Assembly: GCA_947459195.1 (NCBI GenBank)
Contig: CANHCS010000006.1
Location: 1-51,230 of the forward strand
From: Sphingobacteriaceae bacterium
GTDB lineage: Bacteria > Bacteroidota > Bacteroidia > Sphingobacteriales > Sphingobacteriaceae
Reading direction: 5' to 3'
DNA length: 51,230 nucleotides
Shown one piece after another: positions 34,161-43,513 of this stretch. The notes below the pieces were generated by a model. That model saw only the letters and a program-made list of their open reading frames with translations, made no database searches and was not told the DNA's origin. Made by a program: the position numbers and the translations under genes. Every line of letters begins with the position of its first letter. Position 1 is the first letter of the stretch.

Positions 34161-34564
34161 GCCCAGTTAAAAACGAGTTTTTCTTCCAAATCTGGATGTA
34201 AACTTTTTGCTACCGGACAGGTCTTAGCAGCCCGCTCCAAAATAATTTTCACTTTATCAGAGTAGTCTCTAGCAGGAAAATTAAATGTTATTTCTATGGC
34301 ACCCACTCTTCGTGGTTCGGTAGCCATAATTTTGGTGATAGAACAGGTAGTTCCATCAATACTTACCTTCTGTTCACGAGCGGCAATACCCATAACCGTG
34401 AGGATGCAGCTGCCCAATGCGGTGGCTAATAAATCGGTAGGTGAAAAGGCCTCTCCCTTACCTTGGTTATCAATTGGAGCATCCGTGATGATTTGCTGCC
34501 CCGAGCGAACGTGGGTAGCCTGCGTACGTAAATCGCCTAAATAAACCGTTTCTACTGTTGCCAT
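34157..34564 (-). CDS. OsmC family peroxiredoxin-like protein
   Basis: 135 residues from the ATG at 34564; an in-frame TTG 27 bases upstream does not fit the family. OsmC/Ohr proteins reduce organic hydroperoxides with two conserved cysteines, seen here in TALGSCILTVMGIA (about 48-61) and AAKTCPVAKSLHPD (about 113-126). The family branch is the YhfA/OsmC-like type; hydroperoxide substrate and reductant are unknown. It converges on ytxJ with four bases of overlap and no terminator, so the two transcripts may run into each other. A thiol-redox link to ytxJ is possible but unproven. Confidence 0.9.
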   Translation of the reverse strand: MATVETVYLGDLRTQATHVRSGQQIITDAPIDNQGKGEAFSPTDLLATALGSCILTVMGIAAREQKVSIDGTTCSITKIMATEPRRVGAIEITFNFPARDYSDKVKIILERAAKTCPVAKSLHPDLEEKLVFNWA

Positions 34565-34641
34565 TTCTTTGAATTTGATGCAAGATACCAATAAAATGAA
34601 ACTCGAATGACCAGTCAGTCCCCCAAATTGCCTAAAAATTG

Positions 34642-34649
34642 TAATTTTG
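34642..34649 (+). promoter_or_regulatory. -7 box of the lipA promoter, 4 bases before the ATG
   Basis: TAATTTTG, then TTTC, then ATG. No clear -33 TTG at the usual distance. Confidence 0.65.
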
Positions 34650-34653
34650 TTTC

Positions 34654-35532
34654 ATGATCGAACTACCGGTTATCCCCGTTAACCAAATGCAACGCAAGCC
34701 CGATTGGCTTCGCGTAAAATTGCCTGTTGGAAAAGAATACGCCCATGTACGCAATTTGGTTGATACGCATAAACTTCATACCATTTGCGAGAGTGGCAAT
34801 TGTCCGAATATGGGCGAATGCTGGGGTGCGGGTACGGCTACGTTCATGATTCTGGGTAATATTTGTACCCGTTCTTGCTCATTTTGTGCAGTTGCAACGG
34901 GAAGGCCTTTGGCAGTAGATTTGGATGAACCAAATCGGGTTGCAAATTCAGTAAAACTGATGCAGGTGAAGCATTGCGTAATCACCTCGGTCGATCGCGA
35001 TGATTTGAAAGATGGCGGTTCTACCATATGGGCCGAAACCATCCTGGCCATTCGCCGCGAAAGCCCTGAAACCACGCTCGAAACCTTGATCCCTGATTTT
35101 AAGGGAATGTGGGACAATCTGGATCGAGTATTGGCAGTACGTCCGGAGGTAGTTTCGCACAACCTCGAAACCGTTCGCCGTCTGACCCGTGAAGTTCGCA
35201 TCCAAGCGAAATACGATCGCAGTCTGGAGTGTTTAAGCCGCATTGCTGCCGCTGGACTGAGGACCAAATCTGGCATTATGTTGGGCTTGGGAGAAACCGA
35301 AGAAGATGTAATTGAAGCGATGGGCGATCTATTAAATGCAGGCGTTCACATTCTCACCTTGGGCCAATACTTACAGCCTACCCGCAATCACCATCCTGTC
35401 ATTGACTGGATCACACCAGAACAATTCGATAAATACAAGAAAATTGGCTTGGAAATGGGCTTCAGATATGTAGAAAGTGGACCGCTGGTACGTTCATCTT
35501 ATCACGCAGAAAAACACTTGTTCGATTTATAA
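34654..35532 (+). CDS. lipA: lipoyl synthase
   Basis: Radical SAM enzyme that inserts two sulfurs into protein-bound octanoyl chains to make lipoate for GcvH and 2-oxoacid dehydrogenases. 292 residues. The auxiliary cluster cysteines are in [14 protein letters not shown] (about 46-59) and the radical SAM cluster in [10 protein letters not shown] (about 73-82). HNLETVRRL (about 169), [13 protein letters not shown] (about 212) and the C-terminal [11 protein letters not shown] with the conserved RSSY serine ligand are present. It is monocistronic with a leaderless-type promoter. The 3' end overlaps uvrA by six bases. Confidence 0.97.
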   Translation: MIELPVIPVNQMQRKPDWLRVKLPVGKEYAHVRNLVDTHKLHTICESGNCPNMGECWGAGTATFMILGNICTRSCSFCAVATGRPLAVDLDEPNRVANSVKLMQVKHCVITSVDRDDLKDGGSTIWAETILAIRRESPETTLETLIPDFKGMWDNLDRVLAVRPEVVSHNLETVRRLTREVRIQAKYDRSLECLSRIAAAGLRTKSGIMLGLGETEEDVIEAMGDLLNAGVHILTLGQYLQPTRNHHPVIDWITPEQFDKYKKIGLEMGFRYVESGPLVRSSYHAEKHLFDL

Positions 35533-38364
35533 TTCTGCTTTTAAGAAGCGTCCGGTATGGCTTCGTTCGCATTTCACCAAGCCTTCCAGAGTCCCCTCAA
35601 ATAAGATTTCTCCTCCTCCTGCTCCACCCTCAGGTCCGAGATCAATGATCCAATCGGCTACTTTGATCACATCTAAATTATGCTCAATCACCAATACGGT
35701 ATTTCCATGATCTACCAGTCGGTTCAATACCCCCAACAGCACGTTGATGTCTTCAAAGTGCAAACCTGTGGTTGGTTCATCCAAAATGTAGAAAGTGTTT
35801 CCTGTATCTTTTTTAGAAAGCTCAGTGGCTAATTTCACCCTCTGGGCTTCGCCTCCTGATAGAGTGGTAGAAGCCTGACCCAATGTAATGTAACCCAAAC
35901 CCACGTCTTGTAAAGTTTTGATCTTGCGATAGATGGCCGGAATAGGCTCAAAAAACTCTACCGCTTCTTCAATACTCATATCCAATACATCACTGATTGA
36001 TTTTCCGCGATAGCGAACTTCCAAAGTCTCCCGATTGTAGCGCCTACCGCCACATTCTTCACAAGGCACCTGCACATCAGGTAGGAAATTCATTTCAATA
36101 ATCTTCAAACCTGCACCCTGACAAGTTTCACAGCGCCCTCCCTTCACGTTGAATGAAAAACGTCCGGGTTTGTAACCCCTGATCTTGGCTTCGGGTAACT
36201 GAACAAATAAATTTCGGATATCTGAAAAAACGCCGGTATACGTTGAAGGATTGGAACGTGGAGTTCGTCCAATCGGTGCTTGATCAATCTCGATCACCTT
36301 ATCGATGTGCTCCAAACCTTTAATGCTGCCATAGGGCATCGGCTTTTTCTTCGATCTATAAAAATGATGATTGAGGATTGGATAAAGCGTTTCGGCGATG
36401 AGGGTAGATTTACCACTCCCCGAAACACCGGTCACCCCGATGAGAGTTCCCAACGGAAAATGAGCATTGACCTTTTTCAAATTATTACCGCTGGCACTTT
36501 CCAGGATGAGCGATTTACCATTACCTTTTCTTCGCTTGGCGGGCGTTGCTATTTGTTTGGTGCCATTTAAGTAATCGGTAGTTAAGGTATGCGCTTTCAT
36601 CAATTCGGCCGGCGTTCCCTGAGCTACCACCGCTCCGCCATGTACACCGGCAGCTGGCCCCATGTCAATTACATGATCGGCTTCCAGGATCATGTCTTTA
36701 TCGTGTTCTACCACCAAAACCGAATTACCGATATCTCTCAGGTTTTTGAGTGCAGTAATCAATCTGCTATTATCCCTTTGGTGCAAACCGATACTCGGCT
36801 CATCCAAAATATAGAGCACATTCGACAATTGAGAGCCAATTTGCGTAGCCAAACGAATGCGTTGAGCTTCTCCGCCCGAAAGCGTTTTGGCAGTTCGGTT
36901 CAAGGTTAAATAATTCAGTCCAACACTTAGTAAAAAACCAATTCGAGATTTAATTTCTTTTACTATTTCTTTGGCGATGGTGAGCTGGCGATCATTTAAA
37001 CGAGCCTCCACTTGATCAAACCAATTGGCCAAGGTCACAATATCCATACAGGCCAGTTCGTAAATATTTTTTTCAGCGATCTTAAAATGCAAGGATTCCT
37101 TCTTTAACCTGGCACCATCACACTCTGGACAGGTTTTAATGGATCGAAAATTTTCTAAATCGGCTATAGCTTCCTCTCCGCGGCGTTCGTGCTGCTCTTC
37201 CAATAATTTAATGATACCCTCAAACTCAATCTGATAGTTTTTTACATTCCAGCTGTTATAGGCAACCGGCACAGTGAGCACTTCATCAGAGCCATTGAGG
37301 ATGATATCTATTTTTTCCTGAGGAATATCTTTTAGTGGAGTAGATAAAGAAAAGTTTTGTTGCTTGGCCAAGGCCTTCAGAATTTGGAAGATCCAGATTT
37401 CCCGATACTCCCCAAGCGGAGCTAAACCGCCTTGCATGATGCTCAGTTTAGGATCTGGAATTACGGTGGCCTGGTCTACCTCAAAGATCGTCCCTAAACC
37501 ATTACATCGTTCGCAAGCACCATAAGGCGAATTGAAGGAGAAAGTGTTTGGCTGCGGCTCATCGTAGGAAATCCCTGATTCGGGATCCATTAAAAACTTA
37601 CTGAAAAAATACTCTTTATTATGCTGATCGGTGATTTTGATGATTCCTTTGGCGAGCTTCATCGCGGTTTGGATAGCATTTTGAATGCGTTTTTTATCCT
37701 CATCGGTCACCAATAAACGGTCTACTACAATTTCGATATCATGAATTTTGTACCGGTCTGCCTGCATTTTAGGCTTCAGATCCAATACTTCTCCATCTAC
37801 CCTGACCTTTATATAACCTTGTTTCCTGATCTGTTCAAACAATTCGCGGTAATGACCCTTACGACCTTTCACTACCGGAGCTAAGACATGAATGGCCTGC
37901 TGGTTAAACTGTTTCAAGATATTTTGCAAGATTTGATCTTCAGACATGCGCTGCATGATTTTGCCGCTCACATGAGAATAGGCTTCCGCAGCCCTTGCAA
38001 ATAACAGACGCATAAAATCGTAGATCTCTGTGACCGTCCCCACGGTAGATCGGGGATTCTTGCTCGTTGTTTTTTGTTCAATTGAAATCACCGGACTTAA
38101 CCCGGAAATTTTATCAACATCGGGTCTTTCCATGCCTCCCAAAAACTGTCTGGAATAGGCGCTGAAAGTTTCCATGTAGCGTCGTTGACCTTCAGCATAG
38201 ATGGTATCAAAAGCAAGGGAAGATTTGCCGCTTCCACTCAAACCGGTAATTACCACCAGTTGATTTCTTGGGAAAGAAACATCTATATTTTTCAGATTGT
38301 GTACCCGGGCTCCAAAAACCTCAACTTCACTTTGCTCACCCAGATCTTGATTTGTTTTTTGCAT
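35527..38364 (-). CDS. uvrA: excinuclease ABC subunit A
   Basis: Damage-sensing ATPase of nucleotide excision repair; hands DNA to UvrB. 945 residues from the ATG at 38364 (an in-frame TTG is six bases upstream). Two ABC modules: Walker [20 protein letters not shown] (about 42-60) and [17 protein letters not shown] (about 647-663); signatures [15 protein letters not shown] (about 493) and [15 protein letters not shown] (about 838). Zinc modules: [26 protein letters not shown] and CEECGGRRY; the first pair (CPECDG) is the insertion-domain finger. uvrB and uvrC are not in the window. A transglycosylase terminator lies upstream at 38432. Confidence 0.97.
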   Translation of the reverse strand: MQKTNQDLGEQSEVEVFGARVHNLKNIDVSFPRNQLVVITGLSGSGKSSLAFDTIYAEGQRRYMETFSAYSRQFLGGMERPDVDKISGLSPVISIEQKTTSKNPRSTVGTVTEIYDFMRLLFARAAEAYSHVSGKIMQRMSEDQILQNILKQFNQQAIHVLAPVVKGRKGHYRELFEQIRKQGYIKVRVDGEVLDLKPKMQADRYKIHDIEIVVDRLLVTDEDKKRIQNAIQTAMKLAKGIIKITDQHNKEYFFSKFLMDPESGISYDEPQPNTFSFNSPYGACERCNGLGTIFEVDQATVIPDPKLSIMQGGLAPLGEYREIWIFQILKALAKQQNFSLSTPLKDIPQEKIDIILNGSDEVLTVPVAYNSWNVKNYQIEFEGIIKLLEEQHERRGEEAIADLENFRSIKTCPECDGARLKKESLHFKIAEKNIYELACMDIVTLANWFDQVEARLNDRQLTIAKEIVKEIKSRIGFLLSVGLNYLTLNRTAKTLSGGEAQRIRLATQIGSQLSNVLYILDEPSIGLHQRDNSRLITALKNLRDIGNSVLVVEHDKDMILEADHVIDMGPAAGVHGGAVVAQGTPAELMKAHTLTTDYLNGTKQIATPAKRRKGNGKSLILESASGNNLKKVNAHFPLGTLIGVTGVSGSGKSTLIAETLYPILNHHFYRSKKKPMPYGSIKGLEHIDKVIEIDQAPIGRTPRSNPSTYTGVFSDIRNLFVQLPEAKIRGYKPGRFSFNVKGGRCETCQGAGLKIIEMNFLPDVQVPCEECGGRRYNRETLEVRYRGKSISDVLDMSIEEAVEFFEPIPAIYRKIKTLQDVGLGYITLGQASTTLSGGEAQRVKLATELSKKDTGNTFYILDEPTTGLHFEDINVLLGVLNRLVDHGNTVLVIEHNLDVIKVADWIIDLGPEGGAGGGEILFEGTLEGLVKCERSHTGRFLKAEL

Positions 38365-38431
38365 GGTCAAAAAAACGCTCAGAATTAAAGGGCAAAGATG
38401 CGATAATCTTTGTCAAATAACCAGTCTTGAA

Positions 38432-38467
38432 TTGTAAAAGGCTGGTTAAAAAACCAGCCTTTTACAA
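38432..38467 (-). terminator. terminator of the lytic transglycosylase gene
   Basis: Perfect 16-bp stem (38432-38447 with 38452-38467) around a four-base loop AAAA, between the transglycosylase stop and the uvrA start. GTAAAAGGCTGG forms most of the arm. The symmetric A/T ends permit use in both directions. Confidence 0.85.
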
Positions 38468-38500
38468 ATTAAACCATAAAAAACAAATAAGCTCACCTAA

Positions 38501-39301
38501 TCAGGGACTCGAATGAATGACGCCTCTTAAAAGGTTATTGGTATAGAAACGCGTATCCGGAAGATTTATTGCATAGGCAGGAACAGGAGCCTTATCGTAG
38601 CCATGCAAATTGGGATGTTCAATGATCTCTTTGATGGCAATCAACTTATAAACGTAGATGGCAGTTTCAGGATTGAGCCGGATACTGAAATAATCATCTT
38701 GTTTTTGCTGACGAATGATCCGTTTCAACTTATTTTCACCAATATTAAAGGCCGCAGCCACTAAAGTCCAATTGTTAAACTCTTTGTAGAGAGATCGGAT
38801 GTATTTACAGGCAGCAATAGTAGATTTTTGCACCTGATGCCTTTCATCAATAGCACCATTAATTTTTAATCCATAGGCTTTGGCGGTATGAGGCATGAAC
38901 TGCCATACCCCGGCTGCCCCTTTATGAGACACTCCCGACTGCAACCCACTTTCTACCAAGGGGATATATTTAAAATCTTCGGGGATGCCATATTTTTCAA
39001 GAATGGGCTCCATTACCGGGAACCAACGCGAAGCCACCCGGTGGAGACGATAAGAGCGTAAACTAGAATAGCTATAGGTATTAAAAACACCCTTCACTTT
39101 TTTCAATACATAATGATCTACTACGGGAAGTGATTCATTGGCAAAATGAAGGGAAGCTATGTAAGCATCATCCCATTTAGATGCGGCTACTTCTTTAGGA
39201 GCAGGCGCAGGCGCTTGTTCAGAATTAAATAGTAGGAATCTTGCAATCAAGGCCAATCCCAGTAAACCAAAACTGACCGTTAGCATTTTCTTCGTTTTCA
39301 T
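38501..39301 (-). CDS. lytic transglycosylase (Slt/MltD-type catalytic domain)
   Basis: Cleaves peptidoglycan glycan strands with 1,6-anhydro product. 266 residues from the ATG at 39301. An N-terminal hydrophobic segment (about 6-26) serves as a signal peptide or membrane anchor. The catalytic Glu is in KYIPLVESGLQSGVSHKGA (about 110-128), followed by GVWQFMPHTAKAYGLKI (about 130-146) and AAFNIGENKLKR (about 191), the standard Slt pattern. No LysM repeats follow, unlike MltD, so wall binding must come from elsewhere. A consensus -7 box (39335-39342) lies 33 bases upstream. Ends at the hairpin at 38432. Confidence 0.92.
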   Translation of the reverse strand: MKTKKMLTVSFGLLGLALIARFLLFNSEQAPAPAPKEVAASKWDDAYIASLHFANESLPVVDHYVLKKVKGVFNTYSYSSLRSYRLHRVASRWFPVMEPILEKYGIPEDFKYIPLVESGLQSGVSHKGAAGVWQFMPHTAKAYGLKINGAIDERHQVQKSTIAACKYIRSLYKEFNNWTLVAAAFNIGENKLKRIIRQQKQDDYFSIRLNPETAIYVYKLIAIKEIIEHPNLHGYDKAPVPAYAINLPDTRFYTNNLLRGVIHSSP

Positions 39302-39334
39302 TACCAATTAAGATTAAGTGAAATGAAAATTTCA

Positions 39335-39342
39335 CAAAAATA
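39335..39342 (-). promoter_or_regulatory. -7 box of the lytic transglycosylase promoter
   Basis: Minus-strand TATTTTTG, 33 bases before the ATG at 39301. Confidence 0.6.
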
Positions 39343-39405
39343 CGCCTTAGGGCCTTCAGATAACGGCATACTTCTCCACAAATTTTGGCATGTACACTTA
39401 AATGA

Positions 39406-39434
39406 GGGCTGACAAAGTCTTCAGCCTAATTTTT
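39406..39434 (+). terminator. orphan terminator-like hairpin in the divergent intergenic region
   Basis: GGCTGA (39407-39412) pairs with TCAGCC (39421-39426), followed by TAATTTTT. No gene reads into it from the left on this strand, so it may end a short transcript or be fortuitous. Confidence 0.35.
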
Positions 39435-39471
39435 AAAATGTGGATAAGCCTGAAATGATGGCATTTTTGCT

Positions 39472-39479
39472 TATGTTTG
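39472..39479 (+). promoter_or_regulatory. -7 box of the rluB-type gene promoter
   Basis: TATGTTTG matches TAnnTTTG, 31 bases before the ATG at 39511. A GTACTT-TTT-AAGTAC inverted repeat (39481-39495) follows at once and would lie at the start of the transcript. Confidence 0.5.
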
Positions 39480-39510
39480 CGTACTTTTTAAGTACTAACA
39501 CGCATTTTTC

Positions 39511-40701
39511 ATGCCAACACCAAGACCAAGGAATAGTCGCGATGACAAGTCCAGCAACGACAAGAGCCCTAAAAAGAGCTTTACAGATCGTAAACCAAGT
39601 TTTAAGTCTAAATCAGCTGGTTCTTTCAACAAAGATCGGGAGACTGACAAAAAGTCTTTCGACAAAAAGCCCTCAAATTCCTTCAAAACTGGCAGGAAAG
39701 ATGCGGAAGGTAGTGGACCTAGAAGAAGTTTCCAGAAAGAAGGTTTCTCCGACAAAGCAAAATCATTCGATCGTACGAGCAAAAAACCTCACGGTACGTC
39801 CGGTAAACGTCCTTTCAAATCGGAAGGGGACGCTGATGAAAGACCTCGTTTTAATAGAAATACTAAAAACGCTGAAGGCGGCTACGATAGAGGATACAAA
39901 AAATCTTACAGCCCAAGAAAAGCTGCTCCTGAAAGATTAGGCGGTAAGGGTCCTAAAAGACCTGCAGGGCCTCTTAAGGATGATGGTCTGATCCGTTTAA
40001 ACCGTTATATTTCTAATGCAGGAATTTGTTCACGCCGCAAAGCGGATGAGCTAATTGCTGCTGGTGTAGTTTCTGTAAATGGAACCGTTGTTTCTGAATT
40101 GGGTTTTAAGGTTGATCCTGCCAAAGATGTGATCCGTTATAATGGCGAGACCCTCAAAAGGGAAAAAATGGTTTATGTGTTGTTGAACAAACCTAAAGAC
40201 TACATCACCACCACCGACGATCCGCAAGAACGTCGTACAGTGATGCAATTGGTTGAAAAAGCATCCAGAGAACGAATCTATCCTGTAGGTCGTCTTGATC
40301 GAAATACTACCGGTCTGTTACTCATGACTAATGATGGTGATTTGGCAGAAAAATTATCCCATCCAAAAAATAACGTCACTAAAATCTATCACGCCGAATT
40401 GAACAAAAGCCTGAGTCAGGGAGACCTGAACAAAATTGCTTTTGGACTAGAACTGGAAGATGGATTTATCAAACCGGATGAGGTGACTTACGTTCAGGGT
40501 GCCAGTAAGCGTGAAATTGGGATACAAATACACAGCGGCAAAAACCGAATTGTGAGGAGAATTTTTGAGCATTTGGGTTATGAAGTTGTGAAGCTGGACC
40601 GGGTAATTTATGCCAACCTAACCAAAAAAGATTTACCAAGAGGTCGTTGGAGACACCTGGATGATAAAGAAATCATTCAGCTGAAACACCTGATCAAATA
40701 A
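39511..40701 (+). CDS. RluB/RsuA-type pseudouridine synthase with long basic disordered N-terminus
   Basis: 396 residues. Residues 1-150 are low complexity, rich in Lys, Ser, Arg, Gly and Asp with regularly spaced Phe (KSF, PSF, GSF, RSF), and are surely disordered and RNA-binding in character. Then an S4 domain LNRYISNAGICSRRKADELI (about 158-177) and the catalytic domain with the active Asp in GRLDRNTTGLLLMTNDG (about 257-273), HSGKNRIVRRIFEHLGYEV (about 341-359). It modifies a uridine in large-subunit rRNA; RluB-like by domain order, but the target is not certain. The 3' end overlaps bshA by eight bases. Confidence 0.92.
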   Translation: MPTPRPRNSRDDKSSNDKSPKKSFTDRKPSFKSKSAGSFNKDRETDKKSFDKKPSNSFKTGRKDAEGSGPRRSFQKEGFSDKAKSFDRTSKKPHGTSGKRPFKSEGDADERPRFNRNTKNAEGGYDRGYKKSYSPRKAAPERLGGKGPKRPAGPLKDDGLIRLNRYISNAGICSRRKADELIAAGVVSVNGTVVSELGFKVDPAKDVIRYNGETLKREKMVYVLLNKPKDYITTTDDPQERRTVMQLVEKASRERIYPVGRLDRNTTGLLLMTNDGDLAEKLSHPKNNVTKIYHAELNKSLSQGDLNKIAFGLELEDGFIKPDEVTYVQGASKREIGIQIHSGKNRIVRRIFEHLGYEVVKLDRVIYANLTKKDLPRGRWRHLDDKEIIQLKHLIK

Positions 40702-41836
40702 GCTTTTCTGATTGCTGATCAATCACTTCCTGATAATATGCCTCATAAATTGGCAAAATCAATTTCAGATCGAATTCTTTAGCCCTGTTGTAAGCGTTTT
40801 CTTTGAAACTTGCCAGGCGATCGTCGTCTTCTAAAATGGCAATGGCATGGTGCGCCATCGCATTCACATCGCCCACAACGTCCAAATATCCGGTCACACC
40901 ATCCACATTTAATTCGGGCAATCCGCCAGCATTGGAGGTAATTACCGGAACCTTACAAGCCATCGCTTCGAGTGCGGCCAAACCAAAACTTTCTGATTCA
41001 GAAGGCATGATGAACAAATCGGCGATTGATAAAATCTCTTCGACCGCATCTTGTTTACCCAAAAAGCGTACATGATCGCAAACATGCAAATCGCGGCACA
41101 GCTGCTCACAAATAGACCGCTCCGGACCATCGCCCACCATCAATAATTTAGCGGGCACCTTTTTTAATATTTTCTCAAAAATGGCAATAACATCTTTGGT
41201 ACGCTTTACCTTTCGGAAATTGGAAGTATGAACCACAATGCGCTCATTGTTTGGAGCAATGGCTTTTTTAAAGTGGTCTTTCGCTTTTAATTTAAAGCGG
41301 TTCATATCCACAAAGTTGGGAATCACCCTGATCTCATTTTTGATATCGAAGTGTTTATAAGTATCCTCTTTAAGATCATGGGAGACGGCGGTTACCCCGT
41401 CTGATTGATTGATGGAGAAAGTAACTACCGGCTTGTAGGTGAGGTCTTTCCCTACCAGAGTAATATCTGTACCGTGAAGGGTGGTCACCACCGGAATATG
41501 AATGCCGTAAGTAGCCAGGATCTGCTTGGCCATGAAAGCTGCAGAAGCATGCGGAATGGCATAATGAACATGTAGAATGTCCAATTTTTCGAAACGGACC
41601 ACATCCACCAATTTACTGGCCAAAGCTGACTCATATGGAGCATAATCAAAAAGCGGATAATCGGCTACCGAAACCTCGTGATAAAATAAATTCTCTGAAA
41701 AGAAGTCGAGACGAGCTGGCTGGCTGTAAGTGATAAAATGAACCTGATGGCCTTTATCGGCCAAGCCTTTTCCCAGCTCTGTTGCCAAAACACCACTTCC
41801 ACCAAAGGTGGGATAACATACAATCCCGATTTTCAT
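40694..41836 (-). CDS. bshA: N-acetyl-alpha-D-glucosaminyl L-malate synthase, first step of bacillithiol synthesis
   Basis: GT4 glycosyltransferase that joins UDP-GlcNAc and L-malate. 380 residues, family length. The diagnostic N-terminus GIVCYPTFGGSGVLATELG (3-21), PARLDFFSENLFYHEVSV (about 40-57), YPLFDYAPYE (about 59), HVHYAIPHA (about 92-100), TLHGTDITLVG (about 119-129), and the GT4 donor site ESESFGLAALEAMACKVPVI (about 282-301) all match BshA. It is the third gene of a minus-strand run rsmI-lnt-bshA (32-base gap to lnt). bshB and bshC are not in the window. Linked in function to the bacilliredoxin and YtxJ. Confidence 0.93.
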   Translation of the reverse strand: MKIGIVCYPTFGGSGVLATELGKGLADKGHQVHFITYSQPARLDFFSENLFYHEVSVADYPLFDYAPYESALASKLVDVVRFEKLDILHVHYAIPHASAAFMAKQILATYGIHIPVVTTLHGTDITLVGKDLTYKPVVTFSINQSDGVTAVSHDLKEDTYKHFDIKNEIRVIPNFVDMNRFKLKAKDHFKKAIAPNNERIVVHTSNFRKVKRTKDVIAIFEKILKKVPAKLLMVGDGPERSICEQLCRDLHVCDHVRFLGKQDAVEEILSIADLFIMPSESESFGLAALEAMACKVPVITSNAGGLPELNVDGVTGYLDVVGDVNAMAHHAIAILEDDDRLASFKENAYNRAKEFDLKLILPIYEAYYQEVIDQQSEKLI

Positions 41837-41868
41837 ATGATAAATATCGCTCTATTTTATTCAATAAC

Positions 41869-43494
41869 CTATTTAGATCGGAACGAAATACGTAAGCGCA
41901 AGTAAATGATCAAACCAAAAACCAACATCAAAAAAGCTCCCAAAAGGGCGATTTTGGCTATAATATCCCGGTAGGCGGTATAAAAAGTCTGTTCCTCATT
42001 TAAATTGATATCTGCTTTCAATGCCGTTGCCGTCCACCACTGGCTTTGTTGCACCACATCTCCCCTTTGGTTAATAAATGCTGAAATACCGGTATTGGCT
42101 GAACGAGCTACCCAGCGCCTGTTTTCGATGGCCCTCAATTTGGCATAGGCCAAGTGCTGATCTTTACCTGCTGTGTTTCCCCACCAGGCATCATTGGTGA
42201 TAATGGCAATGAAACTGGCACCTTGCTCCACGCTTTTAGCTACATAATCTCCCCAGATAGACTCATAACATATCACTGGTGAAACGCCTAAGCCATTTTG
42301 AGAGAAGAAAACAGAAGGCTCAGCTTGGCTACCATAGCCGCCTGTGCTACCACCAAAAGCCGCAAAAGCAGGTTTCATGAATGCCAATGCATCTGCAAAA
42401 GGTAATTGCTCCACACCAGGAACCAGTTTAGATTTATGATAAAATTGGAGATTGGCCGAGTTCTCCATTTGAACAGCTGCATTGAAACTATCGAAATACA
42501 AACCGGACCTTTCATCTAACCTCGCCGTAGCGGTTTGAGGATTGTTATAAAGCCGGTACGACTCTATTCCCGACAATACATTTCCATTCTTGTATTTGCG
42601 CAAAAACTGCTGTATGGTTAAAAAATGAGGGTTGGAACGGAGCTGGTCTTCATTACTGAATTCTGAAATAGCCGTTTCGGGCCAAATAAAATATTCTGTA
42701 TTAACCTGCGCAATGGAGTCAGACAAGCGGATGAGTTGATTGATCTGCTCCGAAGTCGGCATACTTCCGAATTTGGCATAAGGATCAATATTGGGTTGCA
42801 CCACTACCACATTAGCCGGACTATTTTGTTCTTCGTAATAATGATAACGGTACATGGAAAAACAAGTGGGGACCAAAATCAACCCCAACCAAACGTAACT
42901 TAATTTGCTGATTTGATCGTCCTTGAACTTGACTCGAAGGATCTCAAAAAGTAAGATATTGCTGAGCAATACCCAAAGCGTTCCACCATAAACTCCAGTG
43001 TATTCGTACCACTGTACCAGCTGATGCGTTTGTGCAAAACCATTGCCTAAATTCATCCATGGGAAGGCCAAATCCCAGGTTTGATGCAGGTACTCGTAGC
43101 TTATCCAGAAAAAAATTAATGCCAAATAAGACCAAAAACGATTAAACAATTCCCTAAAAGCATAATACATCCACACTGCAGCTGCCATTAAAAAAGCTCC
43201 CAAGCCAAAAGGAATAAAAGAAATGAGTACTGCCACCGGTGCAGACATGGCCGAGGCCAGCGAGTTATAAACCCAATAAATGGATGCAGTATTCCAAATT
43301 GCAAACGCAAGAAAAGACAAGCCAAATACTTTCCTGCCTTTCTGTTTTAGATCTGAACTCAAGATGCCTTCTATGGCAAAGAACAAAGGCAGCAAAGCAA
43401 ACCATAAAATAGGACCGGTATATGGGATTGGAGGCCAGGCTAGCCAGAGTAAAAAAGCAGTTAGTAGCGCTAAATAGTATTGTTTTTTAATCAT
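41869..43494 (-). CDS. lnt: apolipoprotein N-acyltransferase
   Basis: Inner-membrane enzyme that adds the third acyl chain to lipoproteins. 541 residues: about seven membrane segments in 1-205, a periplasmic nitrilase-like domain (about 225-500), one C-terminal segment near 510-530. The nitrilase triad is visible: Glu in FIWPETAISEF (about 272), Lys in YHKSKLVPGVEQLPF (about 350-364) and Cys in VICYESIWGDY (about 406-416). Works after Lgt and LspA; lspA is in the window at 47060. In a run after rsmI (19-base gap) and before bshA. Confidence 0.94.
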   Translation of the reverse strand: MIKKQYYLALLTAFLLWLAWPPIPYTGPILWFALLPLFFAIEGILSSDLKQKGRKVFGLSFLAFAIWNTASIYWVYNSLASAMSAPVAVLISFIPFGLGAFLMAAAVWMYYAFRELFNRFWSYLALIFFWISYEYLHQTWDLAFPWMNLGNGFAQTHQLVQWYEYTGVYGGTLWVLLSNILLFEILRVKFKDDQISKLSYVWLGLILVPTCFSMYRYHYYEEQNSPANVVVVQPNIDPYAKFGSMPTSEQINQLIRLSDSIAQVNTEYFIWPETAISEFSNEDQLRSNPHFLTIQQFLRKYKNGNVLSGIESYRLYNNPQTATARLDERSGLYFDSFNAAVQMENSANLQFYHKSKLVPGVEQLPFADALAFMKPAFAAFGGSTGGYGSQAEPSVFFSQNGLGVSPVICYESIWGDYVAKSVEQGASFIAIITNDAWWGNTAGKDQHLAYAKLRAIENRRWVARSANTGISAFINQRGDVVQQSQWWTATALKADINLNEEQTFYTAYRDIIAKIALLGAFLMLVFGLIIYLRLRISFRSK

Positions 43495-43513
43495 TCAAAT
43501 CAATAATTAATGA

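Noticed and set aside
34776-35276. A 166-codon frame antisense to lipA
   Set aside because: lipA is a certain gene with all cluster cysteines; the antisense frame has no family resemblance and follows from codon bias.
39440-39940. A 166-codon frame overlapping the start of the rluB-type gene in another frame
   Set aside because: It reads the low-complexity region out of frame, has no recognisable domain, and its composition simply mirrors the Lys/Ser/Arg-rich codons of the real gene.
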